This document shows, piece by piece, positions 36,388 through 49,500 of a stretch of 64,000 nt of DNA; within the stretch, counting starts at the first letter, position 1, and every line of letters begins with the position of its first letter. Both the position numbers and the translations under genes were made by a program. Location of the stretch: contig JAMWFC010000067.1 of assembly GCA_027475525.1 (NCBI GenBank), positions 248,001-312,000 of the forward strand, given 5' to 3'. This stretch comes from Macrolepiota albuminosa. Its lineage: Eukaryota > Basidiomycota > Agaricomycetes > Agaricales > Agaricaceae. The notes under the pieces are model-generated. The model was not told where the DNA came from. It searched no databases and saw only the letters and a list, made by a program, of their open reading frames with translations.

Positions 36388-36761
36388 GACAACCACCACA
36401 GCTGTCACCCCAACAGTCACAATAATTATCAATACGCGAAACGTCACAGTCACTCATCTAGCGCGTCAGTCACGTGTTCGCATTTATTACGTGTCCATTG
36501 TCTTCGTGTGATGATCAAACTACAACAATGCTATGGACAATGTCACAAAGGGTCGCACCAGTGTACTACCAGTGATATTTGGTTGACAGCAGTCGTTGAT
36601 CAACAAATAAATTTCATGTGCATATGACACTCGGCGGCGTTGCTCAGAAGGGGCGTCTGTCCGTGGTCAAAATGCGAAACATGTACTGAATACCGCGTCA
36701 TGATTCAGGGAAAACTCGCTATCTGCAATTTGGGTAGGTCATGGTAGAAGGGTGCATCGAG

Positions 36762-37050
36762 CTACGGTAGCATTTCGCGGACAAGGGATAAGGCGGATTC
36801 AATTGAATACGTCGACGTTAAGGTTGGTGCTTTGGAGGGACCCTGAACAGGGCGCATTTGCACGTATTTGACAAAAGCCTTTGTCTCTTGTGGACATTGT
36901 AACGCATCACGGCCGTCTCCAGAAGAGTCTCCTCGGAAGGACTCATATAGGTGAAGGTGGAAGTTAGCCAGGAAACCTGTTTCTCCGTACGTTCGGTAAT
37001 ATCCTTCCTCTTGTATCACACAATCAAAACATTCGACTAGAACGGCAATT
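36762..37050 (-). pseudogene. C-terminal exon or fragment of an unknown gene
   Basis: After an acceptor (GTTCTAG) near 37045 the frame reads ECFDCVIQEEGYYRTYG and continues to a stop at 36762 with normal protein composition (ANFHLHLYESFRGD). Upstream of it, between the RdRP stop and 37050, I find only scattered coding-like pieces and no start. It may be the surviving 3' end of a gene, or the last exon of a short unresolved gene. Confidence 0.35.
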
Positions 37051-37471
37051 GCTGTTAACGCCTAGTTCTGTCCACGGATTTTGCTGTTCGAGTAGTCTTC
37101 ATGTACTGTAGTTAAACCTCGGTCAGTCCAGGGCGTCAGAAAGATAATACCTCGACTCCTACCACGTATCATACCATGCTATGGATGGACATCAAGGTGT
37201 TGGCGCTCATGCGCAACTTAACTGCATGGGTGATGCCCCAAAATTGGACCAAGTAACGATAGTGAAGTCGGAACTGCCAAGGGCGTCATGATACTTTACG
37301 GAGAACACGAAAGAATGTTAACAGACGTCATAAACAGACAACCAAGATGAAGTAATCAAGAAAAACAGGTAATATAAGTATTGATACAAAAGGTACAATG
37401 GAACCAAAAATGATCGATGGGTATCCATGCTATAGGTATATACACATTATAGTTTTAGAGAACGATCAGTA

Positions 37472-39932
37472 TCAAAGGCGCGACAACTTGAATCGTTCAT
37501 AAAATCCAACCGTAGATGTTTTAGAAGGACCTATGGCACTTGCTTTTATAAGACAAAGCTCACGCATTGCCAAGTCCCAAGGGAAGCGACTCCAAGAGGT
37601 TAATCCACGCGCATTCTGTTGCAGATCGAAGACGAAAGCATACGAAGCCCGAAGACGAGAAATCAATGTTGCATCCGTGTGTACCTCCATGTCGGCGGGA
37701 GTGGGATGGGAATTGAAGCCTTTCGATAGCTTTCGCAAAATATCCTGTCGAGTTTCGATGGGCATTGCAGTGAAACTCTTGCCGTTATTAGCGCGATAGG
37801 TCTTGTACTCGTGATAAACGATTTCTACGTGAGTCTTGATTTTCAGTAGATCTCCCTGCATCGCCTGAACAACCCGAGGATCCCCGACTTTGGCGGCTTT
37901 GACCGCATCCTCCCAAGGCTTGGTCAAATGAGAGTCAGAAACCGCATGTAGCGGCCCAAAGACGCTCTGGTTTTCCATGCTGGCTAGAATTCTGTTCCGC
38001 TCCCTTTTGCCCGCGCTGTTTAATACATCCATGATGAAGTCCCCCTTGATGTACTGACTCCCTTTTCCACGACGGGTGTAGGGTAAATTGACTTTTTCAC
38101 TGTTGTACACTGTTGTTGCTTTCTTGTAATTGTCAGATTTTTCCTTCCAATGAACACGGCTATTGTGATACATTGCGAAGTCTGATCGAAAGGTTATCTG
38201 CCGGATTGTCAAGCCAGACTTTGAACTATCAAGGACTTTGCAGAACCTGAGCACCGTTTATCAATTACAAGTTTTGATAGCTCAGAAACGAATTTACTTG
38301 TAAGCAAGCTTGACTGTGCGTGGATGACTGTAACCAAAGTGATATACTGCGTTGTCATGCATATTTGAGTATTTGCCGATGACGGAGGGGTCTCGAAGAG
38401 CACCAAGTAGATATGTCTGCACGGCAAGGGTCTTTTCTACGGGTGATAGACTTGACGTACGTATTAGAAATTCAGAGACTTTTTCATTGTGGTCAGATGT
38501 GAAGCAGACATCCAGCCCATCTGGCTCTTTAGAATACTTTTCATCGGCATTCTTGAAACTCTCGACAATTGGGGGCGTCCATATGACTGTTGCAGTATCA
38601 CCATCGTAGTCACCTTGATTGGATGAGTGAGCGCAGTAAAAATATTGTTCGCAGACCATAACCGCACCTCCAGCTAAGAAGTCCAGCAACCTGCGGTGAC
38701 CTTGTATAGAGCAGACAATAACATCCGTGTAACTACGAAGGAATGGATGTTCCACAGCCCGCACCTTGTGACATTCTGTCACACCACAAGCAGAAGAGGT
38801 AGTGTAAGGTAATGCATACCTTTCGAACATCGGTTGGTAGTTTACAAGGGTTTCTCGTGATCTTTTTTAACAAATCTGAACAAAAATCTATGATACCAAG
38901 TTGAGCGCGATAACTTACGAGTACCTCTCCAAGGACTATGTCGTCGAGGATGTCATCCTGCATTTGAAAGTTTCGACGAGAACTTTTCACATGAATTTCA
39001 TCGGGGCCCAAAACGTTGTAGGGGTCTGTCATCAAAAGCCAGGTCAAAAAGGGTCGTATGAAACCTCATGGAGAGAAACCATACCAGGAACAACGAACGC
39101 AATAGCACTTTGTGCTAGTTCGTAGCGGTACTTGCAAGTTCGGTTATTGACTACTCCTTTAACCACCTGCTTCAGTTTCTCCCGGACGATCGGCGAATCT
39201 TGAGGTCGGAACCCAGCATCAAGGAGAACCAATACAGTTTCCTCTAAACTCGAGGGACAACCGGAGATCTGATCAGCCGACCAAGCTTTGGAGCGTCCTT
39301 GGCCTATGTCGTATTTCATTACATCCTCATCATCCTCGTCATCATCTTCGTTTGAATAGCTATTGAAGCCACGAGCCCTTGCTTCTCCAACAGCTTCTCG
39401 TGCTCTCCGAGAATGTAAAACGGCGCCTACTCGTTCAACTGCTGTCCAAAGGTTGTACATAGCATCCGGTCCATCCCAGGTTGTTAGGACAGCTACGATT
39501 TCTTCAAGGTTGGCTTTGAGTAGATCAACGAAGATATGAGAGGGTACACCATTGTCTGAAAGATTAATGATTGTTTCGGCAGATATTGACGCTGGGGACC
39601 TCATATAGGACAATCTAAGAATTTCAATAATGCGTAGAGTAGGGTCCAGGGGGTCGTGGTGGCCAGACGGATATCGAATTTTAACTTGAGAACGACGTGC
39701 AATCACTTGAAGGGGCTCTTTTGAGTTCGTCTCACTGTTTTCAAGAGCCATGCCCTGGGACATTCAATGTCTAATACTTTAACACTCTTTTAATAGTCGA
39801 TGGTCATACCTTCAAGCCTTCGAGTCGGAACTGGAAAGCAACCGAATATGTTTCGGGATCAATTGTTCTGCTGACGGCCAACGTGGTGGCTCGATTTGCA
39901 GTTCCACACACTTCGGGGCATGGCGGAGATTT
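37472..39932 (-). CDS. RNA-dependent RNA polymerase (QDE-1/RdRP silencing family), N-terminus lost at a gap
   Basis: The visible part starts with exon 39932-39810 (CGTANRATT...VAFQFRLEGLK), then an exon from 39754. Downstream pieces include DPYNVLGPDE, TRNPCKLPTDVRK, VRAVEHPFLRSY and HRRLLDFLAGG. A spliced GDYDGDTATV follows, the metal-binding DxDGD catalytic motif of cellular RdRPs, split by an intron after the first Gly. The C-terminal exon (38254-37472) is long and ends FKLSRL. All visible motifs look intact. It makes double-stranded RNA from aberrant or transposon RNA for Dicer, in quelling-type silencing. The 5' end is missing because a 100-N gap starts 49 bp upstream of the first visible exon. 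Confidence 0.88.
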
Positions 39933-39981
39933 CTGGAGAAACATCCGTTAGAAACAGGTCATGTGACTTCCAACAAGTGTT
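39909..39981 (+). repeat. Left arm of a 73-bp inverted repeat abutting the gap
   Basis: Its exact reverse complement is at 42051-42123. The arm runs right up to the N run. It covers the splice acceptor and first codons of the first visible RdRP exon. Confidence 0.9.
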
Positions 39982-40081
39982 NNNNNNNNNNNNNNNNNNN
40001 NNNNNNNNNNNNNNNNNNNNNNNNNNNNNNNNNNNNNNNNNNNNNNNNNNNNNNNNNNNNNNNNNNNNNNNNNNNNNNNNN
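39982..40081. other. Assembly gap of 100 N
   Basis: Exactly 100 N, the conventional length for a gap of unknown size. It separates the RdRP gene from unrelated sequence. Confidence 0.98.
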
Positions 40082-40823
40082 GACGGAAGAATGTACATAC
40101 TTCAAGGTTGCGATGTTCGGCTCTGCAGTTAGAGGGCGTTTCGTCGCTCTCCTGAATCTCCAGCCCCCGCCACGCATCCCGAGGTACATTCATCATCACT
40201 CTCCTTCCAGAAATGAAAGTTTGCAGAGTCAGACGGAGGACGGGCGGAGATCGACTGTCTGGGCGCATGAGCCGATTGCGCAGTACCTGGAAGACAAAGG
40301 AACCGAGACTGACACTGATACGACGCGCTCTGTGCACATTGAGACAGAGACAGAGATGGAGCCTTCTTCAGCTTCCTCCACTACCTCTTTGACGGCATCA
40401 GTGTCTCTACTAGACGACTATACGCTTACGCTGAGAACTCAGCCCTCCCCGCCTCCCAGTGGTTCTCCAGACTGTGATATCACACGTTCTAGTTGTCTTC
40501 CCTGCACGTCTGCACGCTCCGTTCATTTGGTCCTCTCTGAGGAGCCCTGGGGCAGCTGAGGATCGGATGAGGGAGGGGGTGATGGGGGGGAGGATGTGGA
40601 CGTTGCAATGGCCAATCGCAGCCGTGCGAAACGTTTTCGACGCTCCGTTCGTCATCATGGAGGGTGAGAGAGGGCATTTGGTCCTCTCTGAGGAGCCCTG
40701 GGGCAGCTGAGGATCGGATGAGGGAGGGTAAGGGCCGGTCAGAGTCGATCTGCCCCGCGAGAACTAAGGATTAATACACACACGTCTTTAATTTCCTGCC
40801 TTCACACCACGCAACCATCTTAC
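40082..40823. other. Post-gap sequence with a short direct repeat, no firm gene
   Basis: A 54-bp segment at 40524-40577 recurs at 40675-40728 (spacing 151 bp, sharing CTCTCTGAGGAGCCCTGGGG). Open frames on both strands are Ser/Thr/Pro-rich and not convincing. Confidence 0.5.
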
Positions 40824-41550
40824 ATGCCTGCTACCTCTCCCGTTTCGGCCTTGCTCCGCATCTGGAGCTTTACATCTCACTTGGAAAGACCAGAAATGGA
40901 GGATGAGCGGGTTAGGATTATGGATAGGTCCCGGGCCCACTGCGTCGAATACTTGCTTGTGGTTTGTTGCTGTCATTGTGCTGTTCTTTGTGCTGTTCTT
41001 ACAATCTCCCTTGAAAAGTCGATTGCCTCGAGCGCGTTAGTACTCGCCTGAAGGAGTCTATTACCGAACTTTTAACGACGTTTCGCAGCTTAATGATGGC
41101 CGCCATGGCATTACCTCAAGGAAAATATGTTGTTAACGGGTTTGCTACGCGTATGATCGAGTTATGCAGCGCGTCATCGTCTATTACCACGGCATTGGCC
41201 GTCACCTACATTGTGATGCCGGATATCCTCAAAATCTTATGCCCATCGACCATGCTGAACTTCTTGTCCCCAAGCTTTGTCTTTATTTTTCTTGTTACAG
41301 CCATCTTTACGACCTTCACTGTTTACACTAGCTGCATTGCCATTCTTTCTGTTGTAATTGCTTCCCATCCCTATGTGATCATTCCCCTCGTCATCATTTT
41401 TGCGTTGGCTGTTCTTTCATTTTCAATGAAAGCTTTTCTTGATTTCACCTGCCGATCATTCCCCTCGTCATCATTTTTGCGTTGGCTGTTCTTTCATTTT
41501 CAATGAAAGCTTTTCTTGATTTCACCTGTCGTTTAATTTTTTTTATGTGA
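40824..41550 (+). CDS. Small multi-pass membrane protein, disrupted by a 77-bp duplication
   Basis: Exon 1 40824-41035, intron 41036-41088 (GTTAGT...TCGCAG), exon 2 from 41089. In the sequence as given, the frame runs into the duplicate and stops at 41506. With one 77-bp copy removed, exon 2 ends at the TGA at 41548-41550 and the total is 597 nt, 198 aa, exactly in frame. The protein has about four hydrophobic segments (YLLVVCCCHCAVLCAVLTI; a Val/Thr-rich one near TTALAVTYIVM; FVFIFLVTAIFTTFTVYT; YVIIPLVIIFALAVLSF). No family recognised. The final CRLIFFM end is only reached without the duplicate. Confidence 0.5.
41377..41530. repeat. Exact 77-bp tandem duplication (in the membrane-protein exon)
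   Basis: 41377-41453 is identical to 41454-41530. It breaks the frame of the membrane protein. Confidence 0.95.
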
Positions 41551-44500
41551 GCGCCTTTTTTTGTCATTACTATTGCATTTCTTGTACTGCATAAACCAAT
41601 ATATTGTTGCCTATCGCTACATTAGCTGCACGCGAGTGTACCAGACCGATGAGGAAGAAGATCAGCGTGCGCTCGTCGTGTGATCAGCGCCACGCTCATC
41701 GACGCGACAGTGTTTCTAATTGATCTTTCTTGAGAAACATTTAAAGAATTTCTAATCGGTCTTTTTTTAGAAATACATCATGTTTTTACAATTTATTTTT
41801 CTAAAACAACACAAAGAAAGTTTATTGAAAAACATTTGATAAAAAAATTACAAAGATAACTTTAGAAAAACCAAAAGATACATGTGCCATATTTTTCAAG
41901 AAACAGTCTAGAAACACAATTTGTGTTCCCCACGTATTTCTTGAGAAATAGAGAAAGAAAATTTTTAAAAATAGCTCAAGAAACACACAAAAAACACAAT
42001 AAGTGTTTTTTTTACTATTTCTCAATTTATACTTTTAGTTTTTCCGGAGAAACACTTGTTGGAAGTCACATGACCTGTTTCTAACGGATGTTTCTCCAGA
42101 AATCTCCGCCATGCCCCGAAGTGATAGCCAGTATAAGAAACCACCAAAAGAAAACAACAAACTGAAAAACATAGAAAAGTAGAAAGCATATCAGAGAAAG
42201 AAAAGTTGCAGGCCTATGTACTTTTATATATAATAAACAAAATAATCATATATAACATTAAATGTATATGTATCAGCACTATAAGTCATTTATTATAAAT
42301 TTGTCCTATTTTGTTTTTACTTTTACAAGTATAAACCAGTTTTTCCTGTTGGCTAGCCTTTTATGAAATGACATAATGGCAAGTAAATATACATATGTGT
42401 GTTTGCTATGTACTTTCTAAACAATCATCTAACCAAATGCTTATATAATATGAAATCAATTTTATTAATTATTTCTTTTATCAATTATTAATTATTAAAA
42501 TCACAATAAAAATAAATAATTAAATATAATTAAACTCATTGTCCCATTAAATGCTTACATAATATATACTTACATTAAAAGATTAGGTAACATGGATGGT
42601 TTATGTGAAATTGGTTATGTAAAATTACAGTGGATATTATGTGCATAAACCAATGATTAATAAATAATAAAACAATTTTAATAAGATGAGTTGAGATTTT
42701 ATTCCCAGCTACATTATATATAGTATATCAGGTAAAAACCTTGCTGGAACAGTAGGTAAAGTAAAATGAAAGTAAAAAGTGAAGTAAAGTAAAAGTATTC
42801 ACAAAGAAAAGATATGCCATACAACTTGTGTCTGAAACTCTGAAATTTGTAATAAGACTTGTTTATAAGCTTAAAATGTCCTTTGTTGCTACCATAACTT
42901 GTTCCAAAGTAGATGATTGAAGGAAGTTAAGCTTTGAGCAGCACACAAATAAATGATATATAGTTTTGACGTTGTCATAGCCAAATCTATACCAGAGAAG
43001 AGATCATATAGGCAAGCAGGCAAGTTATTTTTGGAGTCTGATTGACCACTTCAAGCATATAGTTGGATGACTGTAAATTGTTTTTAGGTCTTCTTCTACA
43101 TATGATGCTTTTTAGAACCCAAGTTCTAATAGAAAAAGAGAGTGAATAGAGCCTTAATTGTTAGCAAAGAATACATATCTCATATTTGTATCTCTTTTTG
43201 CTCATAAGAAAATAGTATTTTATTATTTGTTTTGTATAAGAACAGCTGTTGATAAATAGAAATTGTTTGATTTAGAGATAATAAAGAGTAATAAAAAGTA
43301 GTATAATAGTGATGGTAATAGGTAAATATATATTGTGTCAGTGTTTGGATGCATAACCAACTAGTTTTTTACTAATTAATAGTAAAATAAATAAATAAAT
43401 AAAATCTATAAGTAAACCAGTTGTCTCACTAAATGCTTATATAATATATAATCATGTTAATTATAGTGTAGTGCACTATATGGCCATGGCCATATAGCTT
43501 TTAGTTAGTAAAATTAAATAAAATTATATATTTAATATTATAATATAATTTTATTTACATTATTATAAATACTTATGTATATGCTGCTTATTAAGCAGCT
43601 TATTTTGTATTTATTCTACATAGTCAATAGACTGGACTGGTCTGATTATATGTAGTGTGAACTCTAAGCTCTTACAACTTTGTAACTTCATTATATTTTT
43701 TTTGAATTTGCCAGCTATGATCTATTGCCTAGCATCTGACATCAGTCACAGAGTTCTTTGACAGAACTTTATCAGCTTCTCAAGCTTCTTGCATAGCCAC
43801 ACTATGCAAATTTCATACAAGGGATTGATAAGTAACCCTGTATCTACAGTCACCACAGACACTGGGCACAACACCTATGATCTATGGAATAACCCAGTAG
43901 ACACACAAAATGCACAGGCATCTATTGTGGGCCAGGCAGGCCCAAGACCCAAGATCAAGGTCAGAGCACTGATCTGTCCAGGAATGAGACTGAGGCCCAG
44001 AGAGCTGAAAGCTTGCATCATGAAAGCCAGCCACAGCCATAAAATAAAATGCCAGGAAGATTAACTCTTCCAGTTATGCAGCTGCCAGTAGGACCTTGAC
44101 AGTCTAGCATCCAAAGGGCCCAATAATGAGGCTAGGCAGTCAATAAGTGCCCCAGGTGTCTTTGGAGTCACCAACTCATTAGGACAGACTAGGAGATATA
44201 TGCCCCCAAACCAAAATACTAGGGCCAGACAAGCTACCATGGGCTTGATGCCAACCAGAATGGTAGTGTAGTACTTGGTTGCAAGTAGTACTGATAGTTC
44301 TGGGGCTTGATGGTGTAGAAGGTTACTTGCAATGCACACTGACTTGATGATGAAATTGATATATTATAATGTTGAAGGCTTTCAATAATCTTCCTGAAAG
44401 CAGAGGGTTCTCAACAAACTCCAGCCTAAGTGATTCACTCCCTGGAAACCACCGAGCCTTTGCCTATCAATTGCCTGTCTATTCTCTACTAAACTTGGGC

Positions 44501-44769
44501 TATTTATACTGTTTTTCTGGTGCACAGACCACTATCTACACATGACTCTTTTGTTGTCAACTTCCCAGCCTCCAGAACATATTTGATAGTCCAATTTCCC
44601 TTTTGGGAGGCATGTTTCGGTGCCACCAGTTCCACCATTCCTCCAGATGTCTCTGATTGCCACTTCCCCATTTGCTTCAGCTCCATTTAGCACAATCCCA
44701 TTCATAGATCCTTCTTTCCCCTTTTAGTGCTTCTCTGCATTCCATGCTTCTTTTGACATCCCTCCATGC
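41551..44769. other. AT-rich, CpG-depleted block without genes
   Basis: Very AT-rich, with many short GTTTCT/AGAAAC pieces at 41700-42120 that look like remnants of an inverted-repeat element. From 42.1 to 43.8 kb it is nearly pure AT-rich sequence. An open frame at 43789-44064 is probably element debris. A perfect 22-bp palindrome lies at 43476-43497. Confidence 0.5.
42051..42123 (-). repeat. Right arm of the 73-bp inverted repeat
   Basis: Exact reverse complement of 39909-39981. On both sides the similarity stops at this length. Confidence 0.9.
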
Positions 44770-45268
44770 TGTCAGGGGACTTCTCATTTCTTCCTTTTCT
44801 CACTCCTTATCTCTTCACTCTCCTTCCATTCATTCTCTTATTTCTTCTGACATTATTTCATTTTACTGTTTCTATTCTTTCAACACTATCTGTTAATACT
44901 ACTCTCAGCCCTTGAGATGCTCTGGTTCTTTAGCCACCATTCAGACAAGTGTGGGCCCACTCAGCACTGCTTCCAGACCGCTTATATAAGCCAGAGTTTG
45001 CCAGAGTTTGCCCCTTATTTATACAAGTGTTTGTGTAGGCAATTTTCGAGTTTTTAAGGTTTTGTTGTACTGTACAGTTGTTTCCCATGCTTCAGAGGCC
45101 CCAGAAGCATCCAACCTGGCATAGGGAATCTCTAGACTTGTTCTCTTTGGATCTCCCTCTGCCAGGTGAGTAGCTACCTTGATATTGTCAGTATATATTC
45201 TAATACACTTTGGATCTCCCTCTGCCAGCTGTGTGACTGAGCCACAGCCTCTAGAGGTTGCCCTTACA
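44770..45268 (-). mobile_element. Solo gypsy LTR, minus orientation, with 5-bp target-site duplication
   Basis: 499 bp; on the minus strand it starts TGTAAGGG and ends CTGACA. It is flanked on both sides by CATGC (44765-44769 and 45269-45273), a 5-bp target-site duplication. No internal region remains, so the element was lost by LTR-LTR recombination. The same LTR in plus orientation is at 46067-46554. Confidence 0.85.
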
Positions 45269-45273
45269 CATGC

Positions 45274-46066
45274 TTCTTTTCCTTTCCCCTTTCAGTCATG
45301 TCAAATCGGGCATTGTCAGATCTGATCTTGATCTAGATCATCACAAATTGATCCCATTTTGTCACTTCTGCCAGCTTCCATGCTTCCTCTCCCCATTACA
45401 GTGGTTGGACTATTGTTGAGCTGGTCCCTGCCCTTTGTTCTGTACTGTCTGTGTATTTATTGGGGTGTTTTTGGAGATATAATTTGTTGAGACTGCTACC
45501 AGGAGGCTTACAGTTTTCAGCCTTATGATTAAATGTTTATTTTGACTTCTGGTGCATGTTGTGTCCCTGACTGCTGGTACAGCGTCGTATCAGTGGAAGC
45601 CCACATAGAGGAGGTCCCAGAGAAGGCTATGAGCCACAAAGCAAAAACTGCAGAAGATTGCTTCCTGCACACTCCCACCTTAAAGAAGGACAAAGAGGAT
45701 GATAACATTTCAGAGGAGGCCTCTGAATCCTCTACAGATGATGATGCCAGAGCAGAGAAACAGCAGTTGAAAACTGCTTACACCATGCACTTGCAAGTGT
45801 TCTGAGATTTACATCCAAAGGTAATAAAATACACTATTCAGGCATGACTTGAGCATTACACCTCAGTGCATATAGTAGCACTTAGGTGACAAGAGCACAA
45901 AGTGTCCAGTGTATTTAGTATTAAATATACTAATTTAATAATGAGAGTTCTTTCTTTGTAACTTCAGATGTATTTGCAGTATAAGGCTGCAAGGCAATTG
46001 GGGGTATTGACTCCCTGGAGCTACATATTCAAGAAATACTCAGCATGTCAGAGTTGAGCTAGTAGA
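45274..46066. other. CpG-poor spacer between the two inverted LTRs
   Basis: Contains a short open frame (45533-45805) with a Ser/Glu/Asp-rich end. Probably repeat debris. No gene model. Confidence 0.4.
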
Positions 46067-46554
46067 TGTAAGGGTGACCTCTAGAGGCTGTGGCTCAGTC
46101 ACATAGCTGGCAGAGGGAGATCCAAAGTGTATTAGAATATATACTGATAATATCATAATAGCTACTCACCTGGCAGAGGGAGATCTAAAAAGAACAAGTC
46201 TAGAGATTTTCTATGCCAGGTTGGATGCTTCTGGGGCCTCTGAAGCATAAGAAACAACTGTACAGTACAACAAAACCTTAAAAACTCAAAAATTTCCTAT
46301 ACAAACAATTGCACAAATAAGGAGCAAACTCTGGCTTATGTAAGTAGTCTGGAAGCAGTGCTGAGGGGCCTACACTTGTCTGAATGGTAGCTAAAGAACC
46401 AGAGCACCTCAAGGGCTGAGAATAGTACTAACAGATAGTGTTGAAAGAATAGAAACAGTAAAATGAAATAATGTCAGAAAAAATAAAAGAATGAATGAAG
46501 GGAGAGTGAAGAGGTAAGGAGTGAAGAAAGAAAGAAATGAGGAGTCCCCTGACA
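46067..46554 (+). repeat. 5' LTR of the decayed gypsy element
   Basis: 488 bp, TGTAAGGG to CTGACA, similar to the inverted solo LTR. Its immediate flanks (GTAGA and ACAAT) do not match, as expected for one LTR of a longer element. Gag-like coding remains start shortly downstream on the same strand. Confidence 0.75.
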
Positions 46555-49500
46555 ACAATAATTATGATTGAGAAGACTTCTTTGATTGAGATGGTGCCAT
46601 GAGACATGATGTCCCTAGTAGATGCCAGAATGAACATCCTAGATCAACTCCCTGAGAAGAAGGCAATTATGCCTTCAGTTGTGGAGGCTCAAGATGTCTG
46701 CTGCAGGATGGATAAGGGAAATCACTTCTTTAAGCTGCTGATCTAGCGACTAGATTTCTGGGCCAGTGAGAGGCCATATGCATGCATTACAAAGCCATGC
46801 ACAACTGCCTTCATTGAGTAGTTGATGATGCCTTGGGAGTAACCTTATAGTTACCAGATGTAGTGAAGCTGTATAAGGCAGACAGTAGGCATATTTGAGC
46901 CTATTCTGATACATCTAAGTTCAGTGACTTGAAGGACTGGGCAATAGATATGTGCACTCATCTTGCTATGTGTCTATACAGTGGAGACCATATGGAATGA
47001 GAACAAATTTTTGTTCTGCCCAAATTCTTGGCCAGAAAAGCCATGAGTTGGTTTTGACGAGCAGTATTGCACATCAACTAGGTTTAGTATGACTGGACAT
47101 TTAAGGGAGTCCTCATAGAACTGTATAATTAATTTGTACACCTCTTGATGTTGCAGGACACAAGACAGGACTTCCAGTCCATGAAGTACACTGAGAAGCT
47201 AGGTGTGCAAGAGTTCTATGATACCCTTAATGACCATGCCCAGAACATAGCAGTGTACCTGGATGGGTACACTATGCTCAAAATGTTCTTGGATAGTATT
47301 CCAGTGGACCTGCACTGCTATCTGATTTGTGAGAATGGGCTGTCCCCAGAGGTCAACAATGTTGAGGAGTTTGTGGCATATGCTATAAGGTACAAGCAGT
47401 CTCTTAAGACTGCTAACCACTGCAAGTATTGTAATAGCTATAAGAGAGGAAGCAGAAAATCTACGCCTGTCATGACATCTTTGTAAGATCAGCACATAGG
47501 GACCTTTCTGGCCAAAAGGCTGACATGGACCACAATTGCAACACATAGTTTGTGGTATGTTGAGCCCATGACTAGAGTAGGCTTCAGATAGAGAATGTCT
47601 TAAACCCAGGCCAGAATTCAAGCCAGCCAATCTATCTGATCAGACAGGAACATACTTTACATGTAGCCAACCAGGCTACTATGCTACTAGCTGTCCTACG
47701 AGGGCAGGAGCCCAGAAAAAGGGGTATACACTCCAAGCCCACATATGTGCTGTACATACTGCAGCAGCAAGTGGAAGTGACAGAGATATCTCTGCCAAGT
47801 CTGAGGCTGAGCATTTCATGGACAACCAGGAGCCTTCAGAAGAGGCATTAGACACAGAGCCCAAGAGTGTGATTGTGAAGGGGAAGGAGTATGTCACAGT
47901 AGACATATTTGATGACACTTTTGAAAATGAGTACTATAGTCGTGACAGTGACTCTGAGTGCCTGGCAGCAGAGATAGACTGGCTATCTTTGAATGACCAC
48001 AACAAGAATAATGTCATACAAATGAAGAAAGTTACTCTTCATTGAGTAGAGGGCACATTACTTACTCAGTGGAGGCTAATATTAAATATCAGAATATAAA
48101 AGAAATCTGACAATTTGATGTTATAAACTCGTTTAGATATAATCTTATTTTAGAGACATCTTGGTTCTTTCAACACCAAGTAATGGTTGGGCTGAATCCT
48201 GCATGTATCATAGTTGAAAGTGATGTATCTCTGCTGATGAAGGGGTCTGGGGTTCAAAGACTGGCCTCCTGAACAATGAAGGTTTATAATGACCAAATAG
48301 AAGAAATAAGGAAAAATTTAGTGGATTATGCTAAACTCATATGCCAATGAGCAGCAAACACACTGTTATCACCCCTTCACATAATTAATCATGAGATTCT
48401 ACTAATAAATAAATACAAAGTTTATACTTAGCATCCATCCTGATGCCCCCAAGCTTTGCTCTCCCAGTAGACTAAGAAACAGAATTTGTACTTAAAGGCA
48501 GGATGCTGGGCTATCACATCAGAGAGAAGCTTGGCTCCTATGCTTTGCATCTCAAAGCTGGGAAATTTACCACAGCTACACATTATAGTGGACCTCAGAG
48601 AGTGAAATGCAAATACTTGGAAGATGAGCTCTTCGCTGCCAGATATAAAAAGAATTCTCTGAAGAGCTTTGCAAGCCAAATATCAATCTTTGATCAATAG
48701 GCAAGATACATATGAGCAAATTTGTATAGTCTCAGAACACATCAGACATACCACAGTAAACACTTCCAGTGAGACCATAGTGAGCTATGTTGTACAACAA
48801 GGTAATTGCAACACTCCCACGACCTATTAGGCCTTGATAAACTACTTGTTTTTGAAATATATAGGATGCTGAATGAACATATATCTAGACAATATAGTTA
48901 TATACTCAGATAGCCTTGATAAACACATAGAGCATGTAAAGATCATAATAGACATACTTAAATAGAAGAAATTGTATCTCAGTGAGTCTAAGATAAAATT
49001 ACTAGCCAATAGTATAAAAATTCTTGGCTGAATTGTCAACAACCATGAAATCCAGATAGATCCTGACAAGGTGGACACATTAGTACAATGGAAAACTCCC
49101 ACCAATCATGACTTACTGCAGGCCTTTTGGGAAGCAGCAGGATATTTTGCTGATGACATTGACTATATAAGGGCATCTATAAAAATACTCCACACCCTAA
49201 TCAGTGATAGCATGCTGTTCAGGTGTACCAGCACCCACCAGCATGCTTTTTGATGAAGTTAAAATCTTGGCACAAAAATGTAAGAAATACTACTAAATTT
49301 CCCTATAATACAATAAAGAGGCAGAGCCCATCAATGTAGTCACTGACAGTTGTGTCACTGGTATTGGCAGGATCATCAGCCAAGGTGAAGACTAGAAAAA
49401 TGCAAAAGTAGCAATTCAGCCAAACTGAGCCCTACTCAGCAGAACTACTCTACTTATGAAGTGAAATTACTGGCAAGGATAGAAACAATGATGAGATATA

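Noticed and set aside
43789..44064. 91-codon open frame as a host gene
   Set aside because: CpG-poor, lies in repeat debris, no introns or promoter, no recognisable domain.
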